Counted from the stretch's first letter, positions 42,645-55,500 are shown. The stretch: DNA of 64,000 nucleotides from Cryptomeria japonica (GCF_030272615.1 NC_081410.1:187702119-187766118); one strand, 5' to 3'. Notes: a model not told the origin generated them from the letters alone. Program-made: numbers and translations.

Positions 42645-43206
42645 ATAGAATGGACCTAATTCAAATATCCAAACAATTACATCCACTAGAAATTCTGCTA
42701 AGACCAAAATCTAACACATTTCACCAGCCAATAGAAACCCTCAGTGCAATAACATAGAAAGTCTAACCGGATCCAAATAGGACCATCATAATAGCACGCC
42801 AACCAATGCAAAGTCACCAAACACTTAGGATGCAATCAAGAAGAACCTTTAGCATGATATAAAATGATTCCATAAGTCAAACCAAAAACATCTAACCAAA
42901 TCATCAAATATTGCTAACCGGTAAAGCTAACCGGTACCAATAAATACCAATCGGGAACATAAGCGATAGTTATTGAAGTGCCAAATCATGAACCAATAGA
43001 ATATGGCAAGAATATAATCATACTGAATGAGGATCCAAAAACCGAATCCAAGGATCTAATCATACCAGATTAGAATCCAAGCCAAAACCAAGATGAACAC
43101 TAAGTCTAACCAGGATAGGTCCAACCATGATAGCAGAACCATATCCAACCGGGATACAGTGTTGACATCAATGACAACACTTAACCAAATCTAGCATATG
43201 CCAACA

Positions 43207-44836
43207 TTTTTGAGTGTGATTTCTAACATTTTAGATCTTCAAGGATTTGAAGAGTAAGACATCACATCCAATATATTATTGATACAAAACCATTGCCTTT
43301 ATTTAATTAACAACAACCGTTGAAACTTGCTATAAATAGTGATTTGGAGTTGGATTGGAATAAACCACATAATGGGTTTATATTTAGTATTGAGTGATTT
43401 TAGTTTTGATATGAGATTTTTGAGGTTAATAAGGATGACATCATCTTATTATTGTGGGTATTGTAAACTTTCCTACCTCCAGTTATGTAGTCTCAAAGGA
43501 AAAGATAGACTAATTCCATTTAGAGTTAGGATGGGTAGAATTGGAAACAATTTAATAGGTAGAATAAGGTGGGAGAGAGGCTCTAAAAAAGGGTTGATGG
43601 AATAGTAATGCCACATTGCTCTCTTCAAAAGTATTGGTACTAGTAGAAGCTAATGGTACCACATGTGGTATCACTAGAGCTACTTGTATGCCCAACAAAG
43701 ATATCCACAATGGAAGCCACTCTTTCTGAAATAGGAACCTATGGGGATTTTGTGCAACTTTGGGAGCTCTATATTAAGCATCTTGTGAGGTCTTATGTGA
43801 ATGTTGTAGAGCCCTATTTCATATCATTACTCAAGGTATCTGCAGCCTTATTCTATTTTTTTTGGTGATGATTCAGAAGTATATTACCTCTAACCTTGGT
43901 GATCACTTGCAACATCTATGAGCACTTGTAATTTGTCATATACCAAAACCTTTGTGGTACTAGTATTTGAAGCAAGTGAAGTTGGAGGTGAAGGTGTAGA
44001 CTAAAGAGTTCCACTATGGGGCCTTTTATGCAATTTAGGAAGTTGAAGCTTTATTTAGTATCTTCTTAGGTCTTCTTAGGGTTATTCATTTGTGCAATCA
44101 ACAATGACAAAGGAGTTGTTTTGTTCCTATTTTGTTGGTAAGGGTAACTATTATTGTTGATTTGATTTTCATTGTAAACAATTGATCATGATAGTTGATT
44201 GTATTTTTTTGAGGTGATTTTGATGTTTATTGTACATGATTGATCTCGAGTTTATCTTTTCAAGGTGATTGTCATCATTTCTAATTTCAAGGCTCTACAA
44301 AATCCATATCAGGATGTAATTTTCATATGTAATTAGTGATGGAGTACTTTGCCAACAACATGTTTTTCCTATAAAGAGGCATGAGGGATGGATGATTGTG
44401 AGTTTTGAATACAATGTTCTCATTTATCAGTTTTGATAAATGTTCTTTTAAGTTAAAAAGTATTAAAGATGATTCAAATAAATTGTTGGGGGTACTATAA
44501 ATTCTCCTCCCTCTAACTATGTACTTTTAGAGGAAAAGAGAGATGAATACCACACTGACTAATGATGGGTGGAATAAGGAATGAGAGGGGCCCTCAAATA
44601 GGATCTTTGGAATTTCTACCTACTTTTAAATGTTTCCTTTCTCTTCTTTGTCCACTATAATTCCATCCTTTTCTATCATGATTTCTTGATCCAAATCAAA
44701 GATGTTGGAAGAATATTTTCTATTAAAAATGGGTTTCAGTTCTTCTATGAAATGGATCAAATCTGCTTCCACTATAACAACTGTAGCAGATTGGTATCAA
44801 TTGTGTCAATTTGTAATTCATCTATAACTTTAGGGA
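43207..44836. other. Unassigned low-copy-looking sequence with an internal diverged repeat
   Basis: No domain or convincing gene. A TATA-like CTATAAATAG lies at about 43331. Two blocks recur in diverged form. GGGTATTGTAAACTTTCC with its downstream 140 bp (about 43454-43600) resembles GGGTACTATAAATTCTCC (about 44490-44610). TATGGGGATTTTGTGCAAC (about 43740-43800) resembles TATGGGGCCTTTTATGCAAT (about 44014-44075). The short open frames here show no family signature. Confidence 0.5.
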
Positions 44837-44841
44837 TGAAT

Positions 44842-46069
44842 TGTTAGATAGTTCAAATAACCAAAAAATAACTGAGAGGGGGGGTTGAATCATTTGTCAC
44901 AGATTACCAAAACCATTAGAAATTAAAACTTTAATACCGCGTCGGAACCCAAAATATTAATACCGAAATAGTAGTTAAACCAATTAAGCATAAACAATAA
45001 TCACATAATAAATACCATCCACATGACACCAATATTTATATGTGGAAAACCCGGTAAAGGGAAAAACCATAGTGGGAAGCCTACCCACAATCTAATAATA
45101 CTTCTATAGTAAGTATATGAATTACAATTGAGGGACTTGCACTTGCAAGAAGGCCAAAATCCTAGAGCATACTTCTCATCCCAAAAGGAGTCTCACTGAC
45201 TACATAGAAATCCAGACTACAATCCAAAGAAGTGTTGAACGACATAAGATAGCATCTTCTATGTCTGAGTACAATTCCGGTTAAGCTCAATACCGGAGGA
45301 CTAAATCCTCTTACATAAACCTAATTCGATCTCCAATGATTGACCAAATCCTCTGCCTGAATGATATTACATTATTTTCACATTACATTCCTTTCTCATT
45401 CCTATGATATCTACCATAACCATGATGATCTACAATGAGATCTTACATTAAATATACAAACCCTCTACCATAAACAATTAGGTCGGCCACTAGATAATAA
45501 AATAATTACATAATTACAAACCATGTTGGCCTTAGACCAAACAAATAATATCCAACACATAAGACAACCTGGAAACACGTTGAGAGGCCCAATCCACACA
45601 TTACATCAAAGTCAATCCATAACCTAGATCAATCGAGACCCAGTATAGGTCCACACGTTACAACAATGATATCCATCTCCCAAGTCTCGAACATGATCAC
45701 CAACAACATCTTGAAACTCCACCAGAAGCTGCACCAACACCACTTATGCAATTCAACAAAGATCTTCATCAAAAGATTTGCCGGTGAAACCCTCACTGAA
45801 ACCAAAAACCAAGCTTCTAAGCAAACAGGATAGCATCCTATCACCAGAACAAAACCAACTTACTGAATATGAGCATGAGTATCATGAATAAGACAATTCC
45901 ATAACCAAACTATACCAAAGTCTACTAGCTCATGCCAGATCCAAATCAACCAAAACCACTCAACCTACTGGGACCAGAAGGGTGTCGGTAAATCATCCAA
46001 ACAACTAGTGTTGGGATTAATGACAAAACATCACTGAAACACATAATCAATTCCACCAAATGGGCAGCA
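44842..46069 (-). repeat. 3' LTR of D
   Basis: TGTTAGATAGTTC...AATGGGCAGCA; the 5' LTR ends AATGGCCAACA. The leader module is at about 45035-45085 and the G-run GAGAGGGGGGGGTTGAATC at about 44875-44892. The plus strand beyond it (46070 on) reads ATATCCCCATTTGGC, a degraded polypurine tract. The 460 bp from there to the RNase H are untranslated sequence. Confidence 0.9.
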
Positions 46070-46528
46070 ATATCCCCATTTGGCATTGATGGCAACACTA
46101 TATGTGAAAAACATCTAAGTACCAATAAATGCCAAACAAGTCTCCCCTAATGGAAGACAACCAACAATCTACCGCATACAACTCTAAAATAAAGACCAAA
46201 CTCCCCCTGTGAATAATATCTCTGTAAAGCTTTGAATCTTTCTTTTCCTTTTTCACATCAATACCACTCCCCCTTTGACATTAATGCCATAAATTTGAAA
46301 AAAGATATCAAAGCAAAAACATAAACCTCTGGATCACAAAGATGACTACTCCCCCTGAGAAGTAGCATCCCTGTCATTATTGGAATGAAAAATATCTCTG
46401 ATAATGCATACCAGACTAATGCCAAACTACATCAAGCAAGTCTTTGTCAGAAGGGAAGAAACCCCTAATCTGTCTCTCAGGTACTCAAATGATTCCTTGG
46501 GCAAAGGTTTAGTGAAAATATTTGCAAT

Positions 46529-47926
46529 CTACTCTTTAGTGTTCACATAAGCCAATCTGACTTCATTTGCTTCCACCTTTTCCTTCAAACTAGTGTACTT
46601 GATAGATATGTGATTTGTCTTAGAATGAAATACCAGATTATTTGATATATCAATAGTAGTGGAGTTATCACAGTGAATAACTACTGGTGCATCACAATTC
46701 ACCTTTATATCCTTCAACATTTTCTTCATCCATAAAACTTGTGTACAGTTAATAGCAAAAACAACATACTCAGCTTCAATAATAGATAAAGAAGTACATG
46801 ACTATTTCTTCCTGATCCATGAAACCAACTTCTTTCCAAGAAAGAAAGCTCCACCGGAAGTACTTTTTCGGTCATCAACATCTCCAGCCCAATCAGTATA
46901 CGCACATAAAGTAAAGTCATCATCCTTAGGGTACCACAAACCATATTTTGATGTACCTTGCAAGTATCTAAAAATCATTTTCACTACAATCTCATGATTC
47001 TCTCTAGGATCACTCTAAAATCTTGAAATAATGCAAACAACATTCATAATGTCAAGCCTAGTACTCCGAGTCAAATAAAGAAGACCTCCAATCATATATT
47101 TGTATCTTGTAGGATTTACCCGTGTAGAAACATCTTTTCTTGTCATTTTCTCACTTGTAACCATAGGAGAACTTACCAGTTTAAAATCTCGCATACCAAA
47201 TTCATTCAAAAATTCCCTAGCATACTTAGTTTGACAGATAAAAATACCTTTGTCAGTCTGAGTAATCTGCAAACCTAAGAAAAATTTCATCTCACCACTC
47301 ATAGACATCTCAAATTCTTTCTCCATATTCTTAGAAAATTCTATGCATAACTTATCTTCACCTCCAAAAATAATGTCATCAACAAATACTTCAATAATCA
47401 ATATATCATAATCCATGATTTTATAATATACACTACTGTCAGCACTACCCTTAGTAAAACCTAGCTTTAAAAGATATTTATCCAACCTTGCATATCAAGC
47501 TCTAGGTGCTTGTTTCAGTCCATATAAAGCTTTCTCTAACTTGCAAACCATGTTTGTATCATCTGATAGTGAAAAACCATAAGGTCTCTCAATATTAAAT
47601 TCCTCATCAAGATCCCAATTCAAAAATACACTTTTAACATCCATCTGATAAACCTTGTACTTTTTATGAGCAGCATAGGTAAGAAATAATCTTACAACTT
47701 CAATCCTAGCTACAGGTGCAAAAGTCTCTCCATAATCAATTCATTCCTTCTGAGAATATCCTTTACAAACCAATCTAGTCTTATTTGTTATAACTTCACC
47801 ATCCTTATCCAATTTATTCCTAAAAACCCATTTAGTTCCAATAACATTTTTATTTTTAGGTCGGGGAACCAAAGTCCATGTATTATTTTTCTCAATCTGA
47901 TCTAATTTTTCTTCCATAGCTTTCAA
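46529..47926 (-). pseudogene. Copia D: reverse transcriptase and RNase H
   Basis: RNase H pieces 46529-46729 (VIHCDNSTTIDISNNLVFHS, catalytic Asp kept) and 46802-46984 (LWYPKDDDFTLCAYTDWAGD). RT pieces 47015-47485, with the catalytic IEVFVDDIIFGG block, and 47741-47926, with NTWTLVPRPKNKNVIGTKWV. The sequence between the RT pieces contains stops and a frameshift. Compared with C, the 16 bp encoding the catalytic Asp pair are present. Confidence 0.87.
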
Positions 47927-48157
47927 CCAATATTCATCTTTACATGCCTAAATTACTGATACCGGTTCAACTTATGAAATTAAACATACCTCATTAGTTG
48001 TCATTCTTCTTCTTGTCATTACTCCATTGTTCTTATCCCTAATGATCTGATCTTCTCAATGATTCAATCTCGCATGCCTAGGAGTCCTCTGACTCTCTGT
48101 TCCTCTTCCCTAATCTTCAGCTATTGTAAAATTCTCTGATACTATCGGTTCAACACT

Positions 48158-49258
48158 CTATTCCAGTAAATGTGCTACCAGTTCAGATATAATCATTTCC
48201 ACTATCGTTTCCTTCTCATAAACTCTGATTTGATGGCTATTTAGCTCATCCACTTTGACATTAGCACTCTCCACAATTCTTTGCAATCTCTTGTTATAAC
48301 ATCTACATGCCTTTCTTTCATTAGAATAACCAAGAAATATGCCTTCATCACATCTAGGATCAAATTTTCCAATGACATCATCTCTCCTGATATAACATTT
48401 ACTACTAAAGATTCTGAAATACTTAACTATAGGTGTATTGCCAAACCATAATTCATAAGGTGTCTTACCGGTTTTTCCTTTGATATATACTTTGTTGAAT
48501 GTATAAATCATTGTGCTTACTGCTTCTCTCTAGTAGATATGAGGTAGACTAGCTTCCATCATCATTGTTCTAGTAGCATCCAAGATAGTTATGTTCTTCC
48601 TTTCTACAACTCTGTTTTGCTGAGGTGTTCGGGGAGCAGAAAATTGTCTTCTTATACCATGCTTCTCAAAAAATTTATTAAACTCACTGGATGTGAATTC
48701 TCCACCATGATATGACCTTGAACATTCTATCTTCAATCCTTTCTCAGTTTCCACTTTAGCCTTAAATATTTTAAACTTTTCAAATGCCTCAGATTTTTCC
48801 TTCAAAAAAGTAACCCACATCATTCTAGAATAATCATCAATGATTAGCACGACATATTTATCACCTTGAATTTTTTTAACTCTAGCAGGGCCGCACAAAT
48901 CAGTATGAATAAGATGAAGAACATCATTTTATTTATCTTTAATACTCCTAAAATAGGTTCTGACTTGTTTACCCATTTGACATTCTTTACATACCTGATT
49001 ATAGGGCTTCATAATCTTAGGTATATCCCTAACTACCTTAGTTGAACTGATCTTGACAATGCAATCAAAATTCACATGATGTATACTTTTATGCCATATC
49101 CAACTTTCATCAATCTGTGTAATCAAACATGTCTTCTCACCGGAGTTCAAATAAAATATATTACCTTTTGTCTGTGTACTGGTTGCAATCTCCAAACCAG
49201 ATCTTTTAATGATTTTGCATTTTCCATCCTTGAATTGTAATTGAAATCCCTTATCCAC
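48158..49258 (-). pseudogene. Copia D: integrase
   Basis: The pre-integrase finger lies in 48929-49258 (WIWHKSIHHVNFDCI, CKECQMGKQVRTYF). The core at 48530-48898 has DDYSRMMWVTFLKEKSEAFE and a second catalytic block reading CSRSYHGGEF, Tyr for Asp. The C-terminal half is at 48158-48511 (YELWFGNTPIVKYFRIFSSK, DEGIFLGY). Stops lie at about 48527 and 48900-48928. The catalytic change alone would inactivate it. Confidence 0.87.
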
Positions 49259-49260
49259 TA

Positions 49261-50626
49261 ATTATCCTACACTCAAAATATTATGCCTCAAACCTTCACA
49301 TAATAAACATCGTCAGTATTGCTCTTACCTTCCAGTGATATAGTTCCTTTTCCTTTGATCATACATGCTTTGTGATCTCCAAATATAACTAGACCACCAT
49401 CAAATTCTTAAAAAGATATAAACTTCCCTTTATCTCCACTCATATGACGTGAACAATCACTGTCAATTACCCATTCATACTTGTCTTTAATTTTAGAAGC
49501 AAGTACCTTCTCTTCAGGTACATTCTCTTTCAGTGTCGAATCATCTTCCTTGATATCCAGGAACACCCATTCCTTCCCATTGCTAGAACCACTAGCAGAG
49601 TCTTTAGCTGGTTCATCATCAAAATCAGTAATGCCTTCCTCATCCACTATGTAGCATGATTTGTCTCTATTTTTCTTATACTTATACTTGTTCTGATATC
49701 CAGGGTTAGGCTTAAAATATTGAATTCCTTTCAAGACATCCAGATGCAAAATGACCAATCTTATTACATGCAAAACATTTAGAAGGTGCTTTTCCTTCAT
49801 ACTTACTTCTCATCAATCCTTTAAGTACACTTCTAGAAAATAGTGCTTCAAGTTTCTCAAACTCATCATCTTCTCTCTTCATATCTTCCAATTCCTTTGC
49901 ATCTAAATCTTTCCAATCTTTCTTACCGGTTGTAGATGTAGATGCATGAAAAGTAGGTCCAGACTTTGCAGCTCTAGAAGGTCCAAATTCTTCAAGCTCA
50001 AAAGAAGATAGTTTCCCAACCAAAGTATCTTTGTTGACAAATGTATTAGTCATTGTCCTCAGCTCATTAATAGTAGTAGCCTTCATTTTGTAAGCTAGTG
50101 GTAAGGCTCTCATAGCTTTATAAATAATTTCATCTTAAATCAGAGTTCCACCACAACATTGAATTCCCATAACAATCTCATTTACCCTTTCCATGAATGT
50201 AGTAACCCTTTCATTTTCTTCCATCTTAAAGTTTTGATATCTCACCTAGTAACCATCAAGTTTAGCAATCTTCACTATAGGGTCAAATTCATTAAGAGTC
50301 TCCAACTTATCCCATATAGCCTTTCCAGATGATTTGTCGGTTAATCCCATTATTTACTTATCAGAAAGTGCACACAAGAGAGCTTCTCTTTCTCTACAAT
50401 CATTCTCAATCTCCTTATCCAGGTTTTCTGGAGGAGGATTGTTAGATGGTGGATTATGAGGTGTGACACCATTCTATGTGATCTCCCAATTCTCCTTGCC
50501 AAGACATCTTAGATGAGTATCCATTTGAATCTTCCATACTGCGTAATTTGTTCGATCAAGCCTAGGAATATCTCTCTAAAAGATAGCTCCAGAAGAATTG
50601 GATGAACTTGAATTGTTAGATGCCAT
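49261..50626 (-). pseudogene. Copia D: gag, zinc knuckle and protease
   Basis: Gag starts at the ATG complementary to 50624-50626. Its N-terminal third is closed by several stops (50114-50600). The stretch 49712-50113 is open and ends in a CCHC knuckle, CFACNKIGHFASGC. A frame change near 49720-49800 leads to 49408-49800, where the protease reads VIDSDCSRHMSGD (D-S-D for D-S-G). Confidence 0.85.
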
Positions 50627-50669
50627 AGGATCTTCCTCAAGGGATTAAGCTTCTATAGAGAGGACCAAA

Positions 50670-50681
50670 GCTCTGACACCA
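50670..50681 (-). promoter_or_regulatory. Primer-binding site of D
   Basis: GCTCTGACACCA, one transition from the tRNA-iMet complement, two bases inside the 5' LTR. Confidence 0.87.
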
Positions 50682-50683
50682 AT

Positions 50684-51909
50684 TGTTAGACAGGTCAAAT
50701 AATCAGAAGACAACTGAGAGGGTGGGGGGTGAATCAGTTGTCATAGATTACTAAACCCATTTGCAATTAAAACTTTAATACCACAAACCAAAATATTAAT
50801 ACTAGAATAGTAGTTAAACCAATTAAGCATAAACAATCATCACAGAATAAATACCATCTACATGACACCAATATTTATACGTGGAAAACCCAGTAAAGGG
50901 AGAAACCATGTGGGAAGCCTACCCATAGTTAGATAATACTTCTACAATAAGCATATAAATTACAATTGAGGGGCCTGCACTTACAGAAAGGCCAACAGCC
51001 TAGAGCACACTACTCATCACGAAAGGAGTCTCACTGACTACATAGAAATCCAGACTACAATCCAAAGAAGTGTTGAACTACATAAGATAGCATCTTCTAT
51101 GCCTGATTACAGTTCTAGTTAAGCTCAATACCGGAGGACTAAATCCTCTTATATAAACCCAATTCAATCTCTAATGATCAACCAAATCCTTTGCCTAAAA
51201 AAATATTTTATTATTCGCACATTACATTCCTTTTCCATTCCTATGATATTTACCATAACCATGATTATCTACAATGAGATCTTACATTATATATACAAAT
51301 CCTCGACCATAAACAATTAGGTCGGCCACCAAATAATAAACCAATTACATAATTACAAACCATGTTGGCCTTAGATGAAACAAATAATATCCAACACATA
51401 AGACATCTTGGAAACACATCGAGAGGCCCAATCCACATGTTACATCAAAGTTAGTCCATAACCTAGATCAACCGGGACCCAGCATAGGTCCACACACTAC
51501 AGCAATGGTCTCCATCCACCAAGTCTCGAACATGGTTACCAACAACATCCTGAAGCTCCAACAGAAGCTGCACCAACACCACTTATGCAATTCAACAAAT
51601 ATCTTGATCAAAATCTTTGTCGGTAAAACCCTCACTGGAACCAGAAACCAAGCTTCTAAGCAAACAAGATAGCATCTGATCACCAGACCAAAACCAACTT
51701 ACTAAATATGAGCATGAGTATCATGAATAAGCCAATTCCATAACCAAACTATACCAGAGTCTACTAGATCATTCCAGATCCAAATCAACCAAAAACCACG
51801 CAACCTACTAGGAACAAAAGGGTGTCAGTAAAGCATCCAAACAACTAGTGTTGGCATCAATGACAAAACATCAATGCAACACATAATCAATTCCACCAAA
51901 TGGCCAACA
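50684..51909 (-). repeat. 5' LTR of D
   Basis: TGTTAGACAGGTC...GGCCAACA. The G-run GAGAGGGTGGGGGGTGAATC is at about 50716-50735 and the leader module (TACGTGGAAAACCCAGTAAA and on) at about 50878-50920. The target duplication TGAAT follows. Confidence 0.92.
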
Positions 51910-51914
51910 TGAAT

Positions 51915-52554
51915 CATGTTAATGTACCATTTATGATTGCAAATTTTAATCTATTATTAATACAAATACAATTAATGGTTGTGCTACTGCTATCCTTCAT
52001 TATTCATTTGCAGTAAATACTTGTGTTATGTTTGTTTTTTGTAATTTTCAAGTGCTTTATTTAAAGTATTTATTTACTTAATTCTTTTAGAGGACTTCAA
52101 TCTTGGTTATACACTTGATGTTTCCAACTGATTACTCTAGAGTTCCTCTATAAGAGTCTAATATCAATCTTCAAGGCCTTGGATTAGTGGACCAATTGAT
52201 AAAGTGATGACTAGGGATAAGGAGCTATATCAAACTCTCTACCTAGTGTGGTTGATACCTGATATCAATCACAACATAAGATAAATTCTTAATTGCAACT
52301 CAATACTCTCTTTCTACACAGAATTCTTCAAACTCATACTCAACAACATAGTGAAGAGATATGAATTGAAAACCCTTGATTTTATTAATTCATATGACAT
52401 TCCAAATGACAAGTAAAAAGAAACAGCTTAGAAACCATTGAAATGGATTTTCAAGTGTTTTATATCTGCAGAAAGTGTATACATAATCCTTTTCAAGATT
52501 CACTGCAAGTAGGATATATATCTGAATCACAATACTACACTGCAAAAATTTTTT
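51915..52554. other. Unassigned AT-rich sequence between D and the LARD
   Basis: No domain, RNA gene or LTR edge recognised. The stretch 52240-52275 contains the short inverted repeat TTGATACCTGATATCAA. It may be part of an older, unrecognised repeat. Confidence 0.4.
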
Positions 52555-55500
52555 TGTAATGCCCCGCCAGGAAACCCCTAAAGGGTTTAAGTTAAAAAAC
52601 ACTCGAATAGAGTGTAAATATTTTTTTTTATAATAATATTTAAGAGTATTACTGATTTGTTACAACATTACAATATTTTGGAGTTATCTAAAACTTAGAT
52701 AACACAGCGGAAGGCTAAATGAACCTAAGGAGTTTCCCAATGCGATTACGTAACCTTATCCCAACGCGATTACGTAACCTTACTCCCAACTCAACTCGCG
52801 TCAATTGATCCAATAAGCTGGATAACTTAATTACGAGATAATGCATAAGACATGATTATATATATGTTCAATGATATGACATCTTAGAATTTTAGGAAGC
52901 GTTCATTTACTTTGGTTGGTTAGGAGGCCATCATGAGGTTATTTACTCAATGCACATTAACACCTATTTAATTTTAAGAGGCCTCCCTTAAGGTTCAATG
53001 TGATAAATATAACGAAGTTCGTTCATTGGTTTTAAGATAACCACCCACATTTGATATCTTTCTTAAATATTAAAAGTATGGCTAATAAGATGAGATAAGT
53101 TCATTAGGGATTAAACTTCCATTAATAGAGTGAGGTCCCATCATTTGATTTCAAGCATAACCAACTAATGAGTCATACTTTTTTTTTTTTTTTAGGAGGA
53201 TAAAATGCAAGTAGCCATAGAGTTCATTCATTGAAGTTTTAATAATGCAAATAGAAGGAGCACATCTTATTAAGGTGGAAATGTATTAAGACACATGAGT
53301 TCATCCTTTAAATTAAAATATAGTTAGCAAGATGAAATTCATCATTACAGAGTTAAAATATAAGTTCATAGTGACGTTCTTTCATTAGGATTAGAATATA
53401 ACTATCTTATTGCATGCCACTCCTTTTAGTTAAATCAAGTTAATATGAAAATATACATTTACTAAGATTGAGGTATAAGCAACTATACAAATACTTCCCA
53501 TTTTAGTTCAATTCTAGCAATCATAAGGGATTCTTTTATTAGGGTTATAATGATGGATATATATAGTTGAGTTCACCCAATTATCAAATTAATCTGGCAA
53601 GGATTATTTGTTATGATTACAACATAAATAACTAAATAAATCATCCAATGTAGTGAAACATAATTAACATGGCGTTACTCATTTACTAAGATAAAAAGGT
53701 AGATATCTATATGATGTTCGTTCATTAGATTTTAATCTAGGAATTACAACGTTAATTCTAGCTTTGTTTTCCATTCACATTCGTTCAATTTACATGCTTA
53801 ATAACAAGTTAATCCAATGATGGTAACCCAGCAGGGTTCTTTCCACTATTACTAGTTTTAATTAACATTTTCAAAATACTTTTCCATAATCTTACTTGCA
53901 ATGTTTTATGAACCTGATTACTACATTTGTCAAGATGAATGGTTTTATGCACTTTGATTTAAATTCGTTAATTTCCCATCATACACTTATACAAGATAAC
54001 AACCATACATGATAACTTAAAGCATGAACAAAGGAAGCTAAAACATCGCATAACACAGATATGATCTCGGAGTTCACCCCTAAAGGGCTACATCTCCGGG
54101 TCTGCTCAACTGCAAGACCCCTTTGGTATTATATCGTTAGGAATACATAATTTATAAGTCTTTTACATCTTTGCCTCTTAGGCAAACACAACCAATATAC
54201 AATAGACACCTCAGTCGGTATTTACATAATGATCCCTTTTGATACGGATCCAACTGAACACTTCAAGCAATTACAGGTTCAAATGACGGACACTACTCTA
54301 TCTAGGGATGTAACCAGCCATGACCAACACAAGTACACAGATGACAGAGTCCAACCAAACCTAGCAAAGTCTTGCCAGTACTTAACACAAGCGAAAACAT
54401 AAAATAAACTTGCCATCTTTTCCATTACCTATTTCACATCATCGGGGAAGAAATAACTAAACTATTTGTTTTACTAAAGGAAGGTATCATCTTCTTCCGA
54501 ACTTCAAATCGACACATTATTAAGTTTCTGGTGATCTTGTTAGCATATCAGTTGAGTTTTCAAAATTCCCATGATGAACTTAAAATACTTTAACATATCG
54601 ATTCCTATTTCTAAGTTCTCAGAATGCTCAGATATTATTATGAGCCTTCACATTAAATATATGCATTAATAAAAAAACAAATAATCTATTAACTAAAAAA
54701 CTATATTTAAAAATAAAAAACATTGTCATAAAAAAAATCATTTTTTTCTTTTTTTCTATTTTATAATATTATTATGTTTTATTTTATTTATTTTTTTAAA
54801 CTAATAAAAAAAACTAAAAGTAAAAATAAAATTAAAATAAGGTAAAGAGGGGGTACTGCGGGGCCCACCTCCCAACACGGAGGAGGCGGAAGTCCCGCAG
54901 CTCCCGCGCAGCCCTGCTGTGGCATAGGGTTCCCCCTGCGGCCACCATGCACGCAGGGTTTCCCTGCGGCCACTGTGGTCCCAGGTTTTACCCTGCGGCC
55001 ACAGTGAATGCAGGGTTCCCTGCGGCACTGTGGGAAGGGGAATGCCCTGCGGAGCCACGGAAATTAGTGGAGAAACTGGGGAGGGGGCGGCAACGCAAGC
55101 TGAGCTTCGGCTCCTCCACCCACCAAACCCTAACCCAAAATACATATTTTTTTTTGTTTATTTTCTTTTTGTTATTTTCTCGATCTGATTTACAATCCGG
55201 ATCAAACCATAAAATTTTTTGAGTAAGGATTTGACAAGAAACGAAATACCTCATTATTGTATTAATATTTTTTTTTTTATATTCACAAACCCATTCATTT
55301 TCCAAATTTTACCAAAAACTTCATTATGGGAAAAGTATTTCCTCATCAAGTTTAAAACCACAAAATCTATTAAGAAACGAAAATTTGATTCAAGAACAAC
55401 CAAGCTTTAAAAAAAACTGAAACTAAACCTCAAAAACATTCATGGGTAATATCATTTCTTCATTTTTTTTAGCATTTCATGGTGGACATTTAAACATCAT

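Larger units (their letters stand above)
3580..43206 (-). mobile_element. Copia element C, the host of the nest
   Basis: A minus-strand Ty1/copia element split by large insertions. Its parts, in element order, are 5' LTR 40931-43206 (holding solo LTR S2), primer site 40917-40928, gag to RNase H 40875-36678, 3' untranslated region 36677-36561 joined to 4569-4283, polypurine tract 4294-4283, and a partial 3' LTR 4282-3580 cut by E1. The join 4569/36561 is supported by D, whose uninterrupted sequence near 46350-46440 (CTCCCCCTGAGAAGTAGCAT, then AAAAATATCTCTGATAATGC) matches the left flank and then the right flank. Without S2 the 5' LTR is 1225 bp, about the same as D's 1226-1228 bp. Confidence 0.85.
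40931..43206 (-). repeat. 5' LTR of C, carrying solo LTR S2
   Basis: TGTTGGAATGAATTG...ATGCCAACA. Without S2 and its 5-bp duplication it is 1225 bp. The leader module (GACGTGGAAAACC...GGGAAAAACCACAGTGGG) is at about 41089-41135, and the purine tract AGAAGGGGGGTGCATC at 40963-40978. The right end borders unassigned sequence at 43207. Confidence 0.83.
44842..51909 (-). mobile_element. Copia element D, complete, 7.07 kb, decayed
   Basis: Flanked by a perfect target duplication TGAAT (44837-44841 and 51910-51914). LTRs are 44842-46069 (1228 bp) and 50684-51909 (1226 bp), clearly more diverged from each other than G's LTRs. In element order it has the primer site 50670-50681, gag, protease, integrase, reverse transcriptase, RNase H and a polypurine tract near 46070. 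Frameshifts and stops occur in every domain. It serves as the reference for the broken relatives C and E1. Confidence 0.92.

Noticed and set aside
43339-43868. Short plus-strand open frames after a TATA-like motif
   Set aside because: 88 and 71 residues without domain signature or codon pattern; not enough to call a gene.
52550-52554. TTTTT as the target duplication of the LARD
   Set aside because: The right flank is outside the window, so it cannot be tested.
54801-55145. Open frames of 91-114 residues in the LARD GC island, repeated at 63090-63511
   Set aside because: They exist in several overlapping frames on both strands and follow the repeat composition; conservation is explained by LTR identity.
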